Below, piece after piece: positions 53,391 through 62,146 of a stretch of 64,000 nt of DNA. The DNA comes from Legionella israelensis. Its GTDB lineage: Bacteria; Pseudomonadota; Gammaproteobacteria; Legionellales; Legionellaceae. Location: the NCBI RefSeq assembly GCF_004571175.1, contig NZ_CP038273.1, forward strand, positions 992,001 to 1,056,000. Reading direction: 5' to 3'. Below the pieces are notes generated by a model that worked only from the letters and a program-made list of their open reading frames with translations, was not told the origin of the DNA and ran no database searches. How positions within the stretch are numbered: the first letter of the stretch is position 1; each line of letters starts with the position of its first letter. A program made the position numbers and the translations under genes.

Positions 53391-54839
53391 TTAACCTGAG
53401 TCCCTGGAAGATTGTAAAAGATCAGCTTCTTTTTCTACGGCATCGCTGTGACGTGCCTGTTGCTGAATATCAGACGCTTCATTGCGCAATTCACCCTCAG
53501 CATGGGTTGAAACACTGTCTGATTCCTTTTCTTCTTTAACTTTTCTTTTTGCAGGGGCTTTATCTTTTTCCCGAAGCAGTTGAACCGGGAGTTTATCCTC
53601 AAAACTTAAAACCATTTCCCTTCCTGGCATGAAAATATCATTCTCCTGGAAAGCACGTTTCACCAGACGTATGGCTGATGATTTAACCTTCTGCCAATTG
53701 TATTCATTACCATTGAACCAGAATAAAATGCGTAAATTTACCGTTTCAGGTGTCAACTCCGATACAAGAATTAAAGGCTCCGGTTTGCTTAAAATGGCAG
53801 GATGTTCAATTAACACCTTTAAAGCAATTTCCTGTGCAAAAGAAACAGACTCATCATAACCAATACCGATAATAAATTCCTCCCGCCGATTCGGACTGCT
53901 CGTATAATTGAAAATGTTTGATTTGTAAACCGTGGCGTTTGGAATCTGAACCACCTGGCCTGTCAGAGTGATCAAAATCGTGACACGTATCGTTAATTTT
54001 TCAACATATCCAGTCACATCTGCAATTTCAACGAGATCGCCGTTATCAAAAGGACTTTGAATGCTGAGCAATACACTGGCCAGAAGATTTTCGGTTATAT
54101 CACGAAAAGCTATACCGAGAATAATACCTAATACACCTGTGCCTCCAAGTAAAGTCAGAGCAATGGTTGTCCATCCCATAGTCTGTAAAACAATATAAAA
54201 ACCTATGAGAAAACAAAATAAAGCTACACCTCGAGCAATAACATCCGTTAAAAGCGGATGTAGTTTACGATAATGCAAGGATTTTCGTGTGGAAGCAGAA
54301 ACAAGCTTTGCAACCAGCCAGGTGATGATAAGCACTAACAGAGAAAGAGCGAGGAAGGGCAAGGCTCTGACTAACCCTTGCCACTGCTCTCTGAGCACAG
54401 TAGTCACCTGCTGTCGAATGTCCCAGGCAGAAGCGCCTTTGATTTGAATTTTATTAACAACAGCCACCACATCCTGAGTTTTTCTTGAAAGAGCCTCAGC
54501 CCATTCTTTATATTCTTCTTTCTTTGTTTCTCCCTGTAAAAAAACAACCCCATCATCGACGCGGATATCCAACTTCCCATACCACTGGGTGGCATTCATG
54601 ATGTTCTCAAGTCGTTGACGAATTTCCTCATCACGAGCTGAAGGGATAATTTCCACCTTTTCCGGAACATTGGAGATCTGCTTTTCCACCGCATTTTGCT
54701 CTTTATTTACCGTATTTTTTTGAGCAAAGACAAAAGAATGACAGCTGACAAAACCGACAAGCACTACAGTAAAGATATATCGATAAGCGTGTTGACGAAT
54801 CACCCCTGGCTGGTAAGTCATTTTTTCTTCAATCTCCAT
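53391..54839 (-). CDS. MscS-type mechanosensitive channel with periplasmic BON domain
   Basis: A 482-residue protein. A signal-like hydrophobic segment (about 18-38) is followed by a BON domain (about 70-135, KLDIRVDDGVVFLQGETKKEE) and three membrane helices (about 160-250). The MscS pore and beta domain follow, with LLGGTGVLGIILGIAFRDITENLLASVLL and DLVEIADVTGYVEKLTIRVT. The last 80 residues are charged and probably disordered. It should open under membrane tension to release solutes in hypo-osmotic shock. The BON-MscS combination occurs in other Proteobacteria. ATGs at 54839 and 54821 are both possible. Confidence 0.88.
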   Translation of the reverse strand: MEIEEKMTYQPGVIRQHAYRYIFTVVLVGFVSCHSFVFAQKNTVNKEQNAVEKQISNVPEKVEIIPSARDEEIRQRLENIMNATQWYGKLDIRVDDGVVFLQGETKKEEYKEWAEALSRKTQDVVAVVNKIQIKGASAWDIRQQVTTVLREQWQGLVRALPFLALSLLVLIITWLVAKLVSASTRKSLHYRKLHPLLTDVIARGVALFCFLIGFYIVLQTMGWTTIALTLLGGTGVLGIILGIAFRDITENLLASVLLSIQSPFDNGDLVEIADVTGYVEKLTIRVTILITLTGQVVQIPNATVYKSNIFNYTSSPNRREEFIIGIGYDESVSFAQEIALKVLIEHPAILSKPEPLILVSELTPETVNLRILFWFNGNEYNWQKVKSSAIRLVKRAFQENDIFMPGREMVLSFEDKLPVQLLREKDKAPAKRKVKEEKESDSVSTHAEGELRNEASDIQQQARHSDAVEKEADLLQSSRDSG

Positions 54840-54949
54840 TTAAAGAACGCTCTAACCCATGCATGTCCTGTTTTATCGATTAAATCGTATTCTTTGGCAA
54901 AAATAAAAGTTATCCTATCCTTATTTCACATGAAGTTGCAAATGCTTAA

Positions 54950-54982
54950 GGTCTGTCGACAATTAGATTTTCGACAGACCTA
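54950..54982. repeat. 33-bp palindromic repeat
   Basis: AGGTCTGTCGA and its inverted partner TCGACAGACCT surround CAATTAGATTT. The loop and most of the stem match the repeat at 20430-20464. It lies 30 bases upstream of the methyltransferase start codon and could act as a leader hairpin. Confidence 0.6.
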
Positions 54983-55011
54983 GTTATGGTGAATGACGAT
55001 AAGGAGATGAA

Positions 55012-55788
55012 ATGTCAAATCACAAGGAATGGCCGGCCGATAACTATGCTATCGGTTCTTATATTCAGTCCACTGTGGCTGATCAGTATTTATCTTATCT
55101 GGATTTGAAACCTACGGATAATGTTTTGGATATCGGTTGTGGCAACGGTAAATACAGCCAAAAAATTCTGCAAAAAATACCTCAGGGAACATTATTAGGA
55201 ATTGACTCCTCAGAAAACATGTTAAAACTGGCTGAAAACGTTGCCGAGCGTTACTCTAATTTTAACCTGCAAAAAGATGATGTAAATTCCATGGATTTTA
55301 AGGAAACATTTGATTATGTCGTTTCTTTCTGGTGCCTCCAATGGACGTCTGATATTCACCAGGCTTTTGAAAACATTTTTCTGGCTTTAAAACCCGAAGG
55401 AAAATTACTCACTTTGTTTCCCACGGGAGATGACCCTTTTATGACGACTTATCAGGAGGTAAAAGCGTCCGGTCAGTTTCCTGAGCTTAAACATTTCCAC
55501 CCACCTGTGGACTACAGCAAACTTAAGAATCTTGGAAATCAAATAAAAGATATCCCTTTTACATCATTAACCGTTGAACGCCACCAGGAAAGCATTCTTC
55601 TCCCCTCTTTGGATGTCTTTCGTAAATTTGTAAACGGCATTGGTTTTTATCAAGGACAGATCCCGGCTGAGCGAATTCCGCTGATCAATGAGGCGATGGT
55701 CAACGTTTTTGAAAAAGAATGTCAAAGAAAATATGCGGGCGAATATCAATTTGCCTTTTCCATTTATTTTATCAGAGGTGAAAAATAA
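55012..55788 (+). CDS. class I SAM-dependent methyltransferase
   Basis: A 258-residue enzyme with motif I VLDIGCGNGKYS, the post-I acidic residue in LGIDSSENML and motif IV-like FDYVVSFWCLQW. The layout resembles trans-aconitate methyltransferase and malonyl-ACP methyltransferase-like enzymes. Substrate not determined. AAGGAG sits at ideal spacing before the ATG. Confidence 0.85.
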   Translation: MSNHKEWPADNYAIGSYIQSTVADQYLSYLDLKPTDNVLDIGCGNGKYSQKILQKIPQGTLLGIDSSENMLKLAENVAERYSNFNLQKDDVNSMDFKETFDYVVSFWCLQWTSDIHQAFENIFLALKPEGKLLTLFPTGDDPFMTTYQEVKASGQFPELKHFHPPVDYSKLKNLGNQIKDIPFTSLTVERHQESILLPSLDVFRKFVNGIGFYQGQIPAERIPLINEAMVNVFEKECQRKYAGEYQFAFSIYFIRGEK

Positions 55789-55818
55789 CAAACAAAATAT
55801 CAGATCTCATGGTACAGT

Positions 55819-56427
55819 CTAAGTTTTTGGATAACTCCAATCCCCTCTTTTTATGGAAAGATAAATGATGAACGTAGCAATAATCAATAGCAAGTGATAC
55901 ACATCATTATCAAATCGCCATTCAACGGGTATTTCACGCCCGAAAAAAAGTTGACTGCTCTCACGCAGGACTATCCAGATAATGTTGGCAACGATCACAG
56001 CGATAAAACCAAAACGTGTCCATTTTTCTGAATACAAAGCGGCAAGCAGATACACTGTAATTAATAATATGGCGATATAAATAAAATGATCATCAATAAT
56101 AAAACAGCCTATGAGCAGCAAAGAAAAAATCATGGTCATGGCTCTTAATATTTCAGGCATACGCATGGCATGGATAAGCAAATAATTATGCAATATGACG
56201 CCCATTGCGATAGCTAGCCATAAGTTACTCACATATTCATTTCCACTTAAATAATGGACGAGAACACCAAGAACTTTCAGAAGAAACACCACAAAAAAGA
56301 AGGAAACAATACATCCCGTAAACCGCTTGTTTCCTTTTTGCCACTGCCAGAAAGCAAGTAAAAAGTAGCTTAAAAGAAACAGGGCATGCAGGGCATTGGT
56401 GAGTGCATTGGTAATAATCGCATTCAT
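55819..56427 (-). CDS. integral membrane protein of unknown function
   Basis: A 202-residue protein with about six hydrophobic helices (for example ALHALFLLSYFLLAFW, CIVSFFFVVFLLKVLGVLV, IFSLLLIGCFII and LLLIIATFIIYL). Short charged loops and a Trp/Tyr-rich end. No family signature recognised. Convergent with the methyltransferase gene. Confidence 0.75.
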   Translation of the reverse strand: MNAIITNALTNALHALFLLSYFLLAFWQWQKGNKRFTGCIVSFFFVVFLLKVLGVLVHYLSGNEYVSNLWLAIAMGVILHNYLLIHAMRMPEILRAMTMIFSLLLIGCFIIDDHFIYIAILLITVYLLAALYSEKWTRFGFIAVIVANIIWIVLRESSQLFFGREIPVEWRFDNDVYHLLLIIATFIIYLSIKRGDWSYPKT

Positions 56428-56512
56428 GTTTTACTCTTTGACGGGCTTATTTTCTTCGTCTATTAATTTTAGTAGTAATTCCATCTAATGATATCAGCAT
56501 AAGGAACATGCC

Positions 56513-57094
56513 GTGAAAAACCAAGGCCGCTTTCTTTTTATCCTCTTATCTGTTTTTTTCATCACAATCGCTCATAGTAAAGAACCTGTTGTTTGTGATA
56601 GTAAATACGTCCTCTGCAATGCTGCGCCCTGCCAAGCCATTCCTGGCATGAAAGACCGAGCTTTGTGTACGTGTAGCATTTGGGAGGGGAAAAACATTGG
56701 CTACTCTGCTTGTGAGCAACGAAATCCACAAACTGCCCCTTATCAACAGACAAAGCTTTTATCCACTTTTTCCTTTGGAGGGATGCATTATAAATACATT
56801 CATTGCAAAGCAGGCACGCCATGGACCAATTGTCTGGATCAGGAGTGTTTCATTGACAAAAATGATCCACGCAGCGCTCACTGTAACTGTAAAATTGAAG
56901 AAGGAACCGCTTACGTTACTTTTGCCGGTATGTGTGATATAAATGCCTGTGACAAATCAATGTGGTCGGGCGCCAAAGCGGATGATAACCTTAAATTTAT
57001 GAATTTATTGAGCAAGGACATGGGCTATGAAACACCCCCCATGAGAGCATGCTTGAATAAGCATAATGAAAACAATGAAGCAAAACATGACTGA
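56513..57094 (+). CDS. secreted Cys-rich hypothetical protein
   Basis: A 193-residue protein with a signal peptide (RFLFILLSVFFITIAHS) and at least 12 Cys in the mature part. Two related segments are visible: CDSKYVLCNAAPCQAIPG and later WTNCLDQECFIDKNDPRSAHC, each followed by a CxC pair (LCTCSIWEGK, HCNCKIEEG), suggesting a duplicated disulphide-bonded unit. Expected in the periplasm or secreted. Start is GTG with AAGGA seven bases upstream. Its end overlaps the next gene. Confidence 0.78.
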   Translation: MKNQGRFLFILLSVFFITIAHSKEPVVCDSKYVLCNAAPCQAIPGMKDRALCTCSIWEGKNIGYSACEQRNPQTAPYQQTKLLSTFSFGGMHYKYIHCKAGTPWTNCLDQECFIDKNDPRSAHCNCKIEEGTAYVTFAGMCDINACDKSMWSGAKADDNLKFMNLLSKDMGYETPPMRACLNKHNENNEAKHD

Positions 57095-57482
57095 AAGAAA
57101 TAAATCCATTTTAAAGCAGGCTTTTAAAACTATTTTTGAAGAAAATCAGATTGACGACCTAACCGTTGCTGAATTCTTCAGCAAGGATTATCAGCAATGG
57201 GTGGATGGCCACCAACTGGATTATCAGGGTTTTCTGCAACATCTCAAGGCTCAAAGGCAAAAAATAGCAACCATATCGATTGAATTTAAATCCGTGGTGG
57301 CTGAAAAAAACAAAGTAGCCACCATTCACCAAGTAGAGGCCATCACCCAAAAAGGAAATCTGGTTAAAGGTAAAGTGATTGCTCATTTCACGTTCGAGAA
57401 CGATAAAATCATATCCTGTGAAGAGTTAACCTTTTTTACTGAAGCAAAAGAAGAAGATAGAGATTTAGGCTCGGTTCGTTAG
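57066..57482 (+). CDS. SnoaL/NTF2-like protein
   Basis: A 138-residue protein with an NTF2-like cone fold pattern: an N-terminal helix (ILKQAFKTIFEENQ), AEFFSKDYQQWVDGHQLDYQGFLQHLK and alternating strands (KVATIHQVEAI, VKGKVIAHFTFENDKIISCEE). Such proteins bind or isomerise small molecules, or act in stress. ATGs at 57066, 57075 and 57087 are in frame; the gene overlaps the end of the Cys-rich protein gene, so they are co-transcribed. Confidence 0.75.
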   Translation: MKTMKQNMTERNKSILKQAFKTIFEENQIDDLTVAEFFSKDYQQWVDGHQLDYQGFLQHLKAQRQKIATISIEFKSVVAEKNKVATIHQVEAITQKGNLVKGKVIAHFTFENDKIISCEELTFFTEAKEEDRDLGSVR

Positions 57483-57652
57483 ATTTGTTTCATATATTAT
57501 AACTCATTAAATACAGAAAACGTTGCAAGGCCCAAAGCTAAAAATATTACTAAGCCTCATTCAGTATAAAGATTCCATTTAGAAAATGCATTTACAAATA
57601 ATAAATATTGTGATATTTTTTAATAATTAGTCAATTTTTATACAATTTTTTA

Positions 57653-57760
57653 ATGAACCTTATTAGCTGCCCATCAAAGTTAAATGTTCAAAGCTTTGCC
57701 CTTTCCTGTGCTCAGTTTTTTTATTTTAGCTTTTTTAGCCACTTGCTGGGCGGCAGATAA
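57653..57760 (+). CDS. leader peptide of the aromatic amino acid attenuator (35 aa)
   Basis: An open frame from the ATG at 57653 to the TAA at 57758 contains the aromatic run QFFYFSFF encoded at 57713-57736, like the Phe-rich pheA leader peptides. The stop falls just after the segment that can form the antiterminator. No good ribosome binding site precedes the ATG, which lowers confidence in the exact start. Confidence 0.6.
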   Translation: MNLISCPSKLNVQSFALSCAQFFYFSFFSHLLGGR

Positions 57761-57801
57761 GTCGTTTAACGCTCTGACCCCCAGCAAGTTGGGGGTTTTT
57801 T
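57741..57801 (+). promoter_or_regulatory. transcription attenuator (antiterminator/terminator switch) of DAHP synthase operon
   Basis: ACTTGCTGGG at 57741-57750 is a perfect 10-base complement of CCCAGCAAGT at 57780-57789 (antiterminator). The latter overlaps the left arm of an intrinsic terminator, CCCCCA at 57778-57783 with TGGGGG at 57790-57795 followed by six T. A ribosome stalled at the first Phe/Tyr codons (57716-57727) would leave the first arm free and favour read-through; one reaching the stop codon would cover it and allow termination. Confidence 0.75.
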
Positions 57802-57861
57802 GGTATCCTGAAATCCCCGATAAATGTAAGGAGGTCGGAACCAAAAAGAAGGAGTGTGTCC

Positions 57862-58890
57862 ATGAACTATACCGTTATCAAAACATTACCCCCCGTTGAA
57901 GATATTATTCAAGCCTTTCCTTTATCCCCCTCTGCTCAAGCAAAAATTCAACAGGATCGCCGGGAAGTAAAAAATATTTTAGAAGGAAAAGATGACAGGC
58001 TTCTTATGATCATTGGTCCGTGTTCTGCCTGGCCAAAAGAAGCCGTACTGAAATATGCACAAAAACTTTTAAAATTGAATGAGCTGGTGAAAGACAAGTT
58101 GAAATTGATCATGCGTGTCTACATTCAAAAACCACGAACCACTAAAGGTTGGACAGGTCCTGTGAATCAACCCGATATTTTTTCCCCTCCCGACATCGAG
58201 GCCGGTATCAAATATACCCGTGACATGATGATTAAAGTTATTGAAATGGGCTTACCCATTGCCGATGAGGCTTTATTTACCCATAACGCCAAAGGCTTTC
58301 TGGAATTGCTCTCATGGGTCGCCATCGGTGCTCGCAGTTCGGAAGATCAAGAACATCGCATTTTTGCTTCCGCGCTGGATTGTCCTGTAGGTTTGAAAAA
58401 TCCGACCCATGGCTCTTTAGCGATTGCTGTAAATAGCATCATTGCCGCACAACATCCTCATGTTGCGGTTTTTGACAGAGATGAAGTTCAAACCCATGGT
58501 AATCAATATGCTCATTTAGTGCTGCGGGGAGCAAATCATGCTCCCAACTACTCCATACAGCATCTTGAAGAAGCCAAACGCCAAATGGATAAGCATCATA
58601 TTCACCATCCGTCTCTGATCATTGATGCCAGTCATGATAATTGCCTTGTCGATGGTAAAAAAGATTACCGTCTACAACCCTCCATTATTTTAAATCTTTT
58701 AAAAGATTTAAAATCGAGACCGGATTTAAGAAAACTGGTGAAAGGATTTATGGTGGAGAGCTTTTTGCAAGAAGGCAAGCAAACGGTGAATATAAAGCAG
58801 CCAAAGACGGTGGATCTATCCGGATTGTCTATAACCGATCCCTGTCTTGGATGGCAAAAAACGGAAGAACTCCTTCTTCAATTCGCATAA
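57862..58890 (+). CDS. aroG: 3-deoxy-7-phosphoheptulonate (DAHP) synthase, AroF/G/H type
   Basis: A 342-residue class I DAHP synthase: MIIGPCSAWPKEAVLKYA, YIQKPRTTKGWTGPVN, GARSSEDQEHR, VGLKNPTHGS, and LVLRGANHAPNYS holding substrate and metal residues. It condenses PEP and erythrose 4-phosphate, the first step of the shikimate pathway. The ATG at 57862 has AAGGAG seven bases upstream. It lies directly behind the attenuator and leads an operon with a prephenate-dehydratase-like gene and chorismate mutase. The choice among F, G and H isoenzymes is not resolved. Confidence 0.88.
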   Translation: MNYTVIKTLPPVEDIIQAFPLSPSAQAKIQQDRREVKNILEGKDDRLLMIIGPCSAWPKEAVLKYAQKLLKLNELVKDKLKLIMRVYIQKPRTTKGWTGPVNQPDIFSPPDIEAGIKYTRDMMIKVIEMGLPIADEALFTHNAKGFLELLSWVAIGARSSEDQEHRIFASALDCPVGLKNPTHGSLAIAVNSIIAAQHPHVAVFDRDEVQTHGNQYAHLVLRGANHAPNYSIQHLEEAKRQMDKHHIHHPSLIIDASHDNCLVDGKKDYRLQPSIILNLLKDLKSRPDLRKLVKGFMVESFLQEGKQTVNIKQPKTVDLSGLSITDPCLGWQKTEELLLQFA

Positions 58891-58906
58891 TTAACATCAG
58901 GATATC

Positions 58907-59488
58907 ATGATGAAAATAAAACTCGGAGTTTCTGGCGACCCTGGTTCCTTCTCGGAAGAGGCGGGTTTAAATTACGCTGAACGTGCCGGAATTGAACCTT
59001 CACTGATTCACCTGACCGATATGGAATCGGTTCTTTCCGCCGTAGAAAAAGAAACGGTTGATATGGGAATTTTTCCCGTCGTTAATCTTCATGGAGGATT
59101 GGTTAACCCCGCGTTTAAAGCCATGGGACGACATCTTTTTCTCCCCATCGATGAATACTGGCTTGATGTTAAACAATGCCTGTTAACACTTCCAGGCACA
59201 GCGATTCATCAAATTGATAATATCGTCTCTCATTCACAAGGGATTGCCCAATGCCGGCACTATTTGAAAGAAAGATTCCATCACATCGAATGGAAGGAAT
59301 GGATCGATACAGCAAGAGCAGCACATGATCTGGCAAAAGACATTCTTCCTCCAACGGCGGCCGTAATAGCCCCTGAACGCGCGTCTGAAATATATGGCCT
59401 GAAGGTCATGGCCAAAAACATCCAGGATCACAGCCCCAATTTAACGGCATTTATTATAGTTAAAAAGTATAACGGTAAAGAAAGTTAA
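58907..59488 (+). CDS. prephenate dehydratase-like protein lacking an ACT domain and with altered active-site motifs
   Basis: A 193-residue protein with the two-lobed prephenate dehydratase fold: GVSGDPGSFSEEAGLNYA, VSHSQGIAQCRHYL, DTARAAHDLA, AVIAPERASEIYGLKV and NIQDHSPNLTAF. It lacks the regulatory ACT domain found in PheA. The usual ENSxxGxV motif reads VNLHGGLV and the catalytic TRF motif reads TAF. It may be a divergent, feedback-resistant dehydratase or a prephenate decarboxylase-like enzyme, a related family that also lacks ACT. It lies 16 bases after the DAHP synthase gene and 13 bases before chorismate mutase. Confidence 0.78.
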   Translation: MMKIKLGVSGDPGSFSEEAGLNYAERAGIEPSLIHLTDMESVLSAVEKETVDMGIFPVVNLHGGLVNPAFKAMGRHLFLPIDEYWLDVKQCLLTLPGTAIHQIDNIVSHSQGIAQCRHYLKERFHHIEWKEWIDTARAAHDLAKDILPPTAAVIAPERASEIYGLKVMAKNIQDHSPNLTAFIIVKKYNGKES

Positions 59489-59501
59489 ATAAGGATCAAT
59501 C

Positions 59502-59765
59502 ATGAGCAGCATTGAACAATTAAGACAAAAAATTGAAAATATCGACCACGATATCATTAAGCATCTTGCTCAACGTCAGGAGCTATCACGACAAATTGGC
59601 CTTTTAAAATCAAAAGAAGGCAAGGCCATTATTGATCCTGCACAAGAAAAAAAACTGTTCAGGCTTTATGGACAATGGTGTGAAAAATACCATCTGCCGC
59701 AAAGTTTTATAAAAAATCTATTCCGTATCATCATTGATTATTCGAGAATGGTGCAAAAAACCTAG
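59502..59765 (+). CDS. chorismate mutase, AroQ class
   Basis: An 87-residue, all-helical protein of AroQ monofunctional size. Active-site pattern: LRQKIENIDHDIIKHLAQRQELSRQIG with the N-terminal Arg and the second-helix Arg, Lys in LLKSKEG, and the C-terminal helix with RIIIDYSR. It converts chorismate to prephenate, feeding the neighbouring prephenate-utilising protein. AAGGA precedes the ATG. Last gene of the aromatic operon. Confidence 0.9.
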   Translation: MSSIEQLRQKIENIDHDIIKHLAQRQELSRQIGLLKSKEGKAIIDPAQEKKLFRLYGQWCEKYHLPQSFIKNLFRIIIDYSRMVQKT

Positions 59766-59899
59766 GTTCATCTTGTGCAATAAAAAATTTTTGCGAATCG
59801 TGTGAATATTGTAAAAATTATGAAAAATTTTCAACTGCAGGCTTTAAAGTCTATAATTTAAGATTAGAATGGGTCATTATCTAACAACGTGAGAGAAAA

Positions 59900-60559
59900 A
59901 TGTCAGAGGAAAAAATAGAAAACGCAAAACAACGTGAAAATGAAGAATTTGAAAATGCAAGAATTAAGGCCGCCAAGGAAGAAGAGGCAAGAAGACTTTA
60001 TGCCTTGCAAGTTGGCAGCCCTAAGCCCGCCATAGAAGAAAAAGAGGAAAAAGCGCTCGATGACGATTATCAACAGATCATTAATGCTTATCAAGAGCAA
60101 TTTCCTGACAGGCAGCTCGAAAATGATAAAGAAGGACGCCCTGTTCTTCGATTTAACAGTCCCGAGGAAGCCAGTCAATTTTTTAAAAAGATGTCTGATC
60201 AAAATTGTAAATTTGCAGCCATTGAAATTACTCCTGATGGCAAGCCAACAGGCAATATGAAAGTGTCCTTTGGCAAGGGAGAATTCTATGAGCCCAAGAT
60301 TAATCCAGAACACGTGAGTGACTTTCTCACAACATATAATGAGTGGAATAAAGCTAAGGGTGAAGAAAAGGAAGAATTAAAATCTCAGTTGATGGAAATG
60401 ATGAAACCGGATTATCAGTGGAAAAAGTCTCAGGAAAATCCGGCTAAAGATATGCGCGCCTCTCTGCGAGATCTGCGAGAAATGAAAAGCACTCCTGAGC
60501 CTAGTCCTTCTTCTGATTTAGAGGAAAAAGATGAGAAGCAATCTGGCAATACTTTGTAA
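59900..60559 (+). CDS. hypothetical charged protein, effector-like
   Basis: A 219-residue protein, highly charged throughout. Residues 1-60 are a Glu/Lys/Ala-rich helix. A small folded module (about 65-130, QLENDKEGRPVLRFNSPEEA and GNMKVSFGKGEFYEP) is followed by a helical and then Ser/Glu-rich tail (STPEPSPSSDLEEKDEK). The acidic, Ser-rich C-terminus fits an E-block-like Dot/Icm signal, which is inference. The module resembles part of the product at 552-1151. Confidence 0.7.
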   Translation: MSEEKIENAKQRENEEFENARIKAAKEEEARRLYALQVGSPKPAIEEKEEKALDDDYQQIINAYQEQFPDRQLENDKEGRPVLRFNSPEEASQFFKKMSDQNCKFAAIEITPDGKPTGNMKVSFGKGEFYEPKINPEHVSDFLTTYNEWNKAKGEEKEELKSQLMEMMKPDYQWKKSQENPAKDMRASLRDLREMKSTPEPSPSSDLEEKDEKQSGNTL

Positions 60560-60612
60560 TTCCCATGAGTCAAAAAAGCTATTCACAGGCAATAATTTGT
60601 AACACAAATAAT

Positions 60613-61050
60613 TTAAGGCGCCATTCCTTTCTCCTCAAGCGCCTTGAGCGTGTCTGGGTTCTTTTTTAGATCAAGCCCCATCCCCGCTAATACTTCGGGA
60701 GTCTTGCTGAATTGAACATCGGCATACTCCACCACCTGTACGCGGTTACCCCATGGATCGAGAAAGTCCAGAAAGGCTCCTTCCAGTATCCTTGCCCCGG
60801 CTTTTTCAGCCAGCTCTTTCACTTTTTTTCGACAATCCACCACTAAACCAAAATGACGCAAATTATCTTTTCTCTCCTCGCTGCTTTTCATAAGAGCCAG
60901 AAATTGATCGCCCAACTCAATAAAAGCATGCTTTTCACTTTGACCCCGTAATGAAAAATCAAAAATTTGTGCATAGAAGTCCAGAGCTTTTTTCACATCT
61001 CCTACTTCAAGAGCCACATGATTAATCCCTACAGGCTTCGGTTTTTCCAT
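60613..61050 (-). CDS. VOC (glyoxalase) family protein
   Basis: A 145-residue VOC protein: GINHVALEVGDVKKALDFYAQIFDF opens the first module and HFGLVVDCRKKVKELAEKAG the second, closing with FLDPWGNRVQVVEY that carries a metal-ligand position. Glyoxalase or dioxygenase-like; the substrate is unknown. It starts 11 bases after the hydrolase gene on the same strand, so the two are an operon. Confidence 0.85.
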   Translation of the reverse strand: MEKPKPVGINHVALEVGDVKKALDFYAQIFDFSLRGQSEKHAFIELGDQFLALMKSSEERKDNLRHFGLVVDCRKKVKELAEKAGARILEGAFLDFLDPWGNRVQVVEYADVQFSKTPEVLAGMGLDLKKNPDTLKALEEKGMAP

Positions 61051-61061
61051 TGCATTGCTCC

Positions 61062-61823
61062 TTATTTTTCATTTTTTCCAACATAATGCCAGGACCAGGC
61101 CGCCAGGACCTTCGCTGCATATTCTGAATCCTCCTTTTTCGTTAAAAGATGATCTGCCTTATCCAAACTGATGAAACTTTTGGGATGCTTTGCCGCGCGA
61201 TATATTTTCTCAGCCTCATGAATAGGGACTACAGCATCCATAGGTGAGTGCATGATGAGCAATGCTTTATGACTTTTATCCTCAATGGTATCTTTATATT
61301 GTTTGATATCTTCCAAAAACTGCTTTTTAATTTTAAATTCCCTGGCACCCAGTTTCACCAAAGCTTCACCCTCATGTTCAATTTTATCCAAAGATAAATG
61401 AAAATGATGTTTGACATGTTCTGCGTTCGATGGCGCCCCAAGGGTCACGACTGCTTTGACTTCATCGATATATTGAGCGGCCAGCAAAACCGCAGCGCCC
61501 CCCAGGCTATGGCCGATAAGAAGTTGGGGGGCCTGATAGGTATTACGAAGAAAATCTGCTGCAGCAACCAAATCCTGAACATTTGAAGAAAAGTTAGCAT
61601 TGGCAAAATCACCATCACTGTTACCTAAACCAGTAAAATCAAAGCGCAAAACAGCAATTCCTCCTTGGGTCAAGGCTCGTGAAATTCGACTTGCTGCGGC
61701 AATATCCTTGCCACAGGTAAAGCAATGCGCAAACAAAGCATAAGCGTAACCACCAGATTCAGGGGTTTCTAATGTTCCACAGAGTTTATTTCCCTGGCTC
61801 TCAAATTCAATTTTTGTTCCCAT
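61062..61823 (-). CDS. alpha/beta hydrolase (acyl esterase/peptidase type)
   Basis: About 253 residues, from the ATG at 61823, which has AAGGA six bases upstream; an in-frame TTG at 61844 is less likely. Nucleophile elbow [11 protein letters not shown], acid in [10 protein letters not shown] and His in DKADHLL. The N-terminus ([28 protein letters not shown]) matches a family often found with OsmC-like proteins. It probably hydrolyses an ester in the cytoplasm. The 61824-62146 gap upstream is AT-rich, with a small hairpin TTTTGTC/GACAAAA near 62105, and should hold the divergent promoters. Confidence 0.85.
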   Translation of the reverse strand: MGTKIEFESQGNKLCGTLETPESGGYAYALFAHCFTCGKDIAAASRISRALTQGGIAVLRFDFTGLGNSDGDFANANFSSNVQDLVAAADFLRNTYQAPQLLIGHSLGGAAVLLAAQYIDEVKAVVTLGAPSNAEHVKHHFHLSLDKIEHEGEALVKLGAREFKIKKQFLEDIKQYKDTIEDKSHKALLIMHSPMDAVVPIHEAEKIYRAAKHPKSFISLDKADHLLTKKEDSEYAAKVLAAWSWHYVGKNEK

Positions 61824-62146
61824 TTTTATTTCCTTAAATTTCAAAACACAAAAACATCCATTATATATTTAAGATAGCAGATGCCAGGCTTATCCTCACT
61901 TGAGGGCATAAAAAGCATAAGAATGCTCCGTTTTGTCGAATATGATCATAAAATTCATTTTAAATTAGTGGGTTATTTCCAAACCATCTTGTCTATATTC
62001 CTTTTTTTGTGTGGCACAAATTTTTTATTTTCACTTGATTGTAATTGTTAATTTTTTCTTAATCTAAAAGAGGTATTATATTAATTATCAAATAAATTCA
62101 TTATTTTGTCTGTCGACAAAAACATGACTTCATCGAGGTAAAAAAG

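Noticed and set aside
57684-57899. Open frame of 71 codons that looks like a signal peptide (LSFFILAFLATCWAAD) before the DAHP synthase gene
   Set aside because: It runs through the terminator and antiterminator and overlaps the DAHP synthase start. The frame at 57653-57760 with the aromatic run and a well-placed stop explains the region better, and the hydrophobic look comes from the T-rich DNA.
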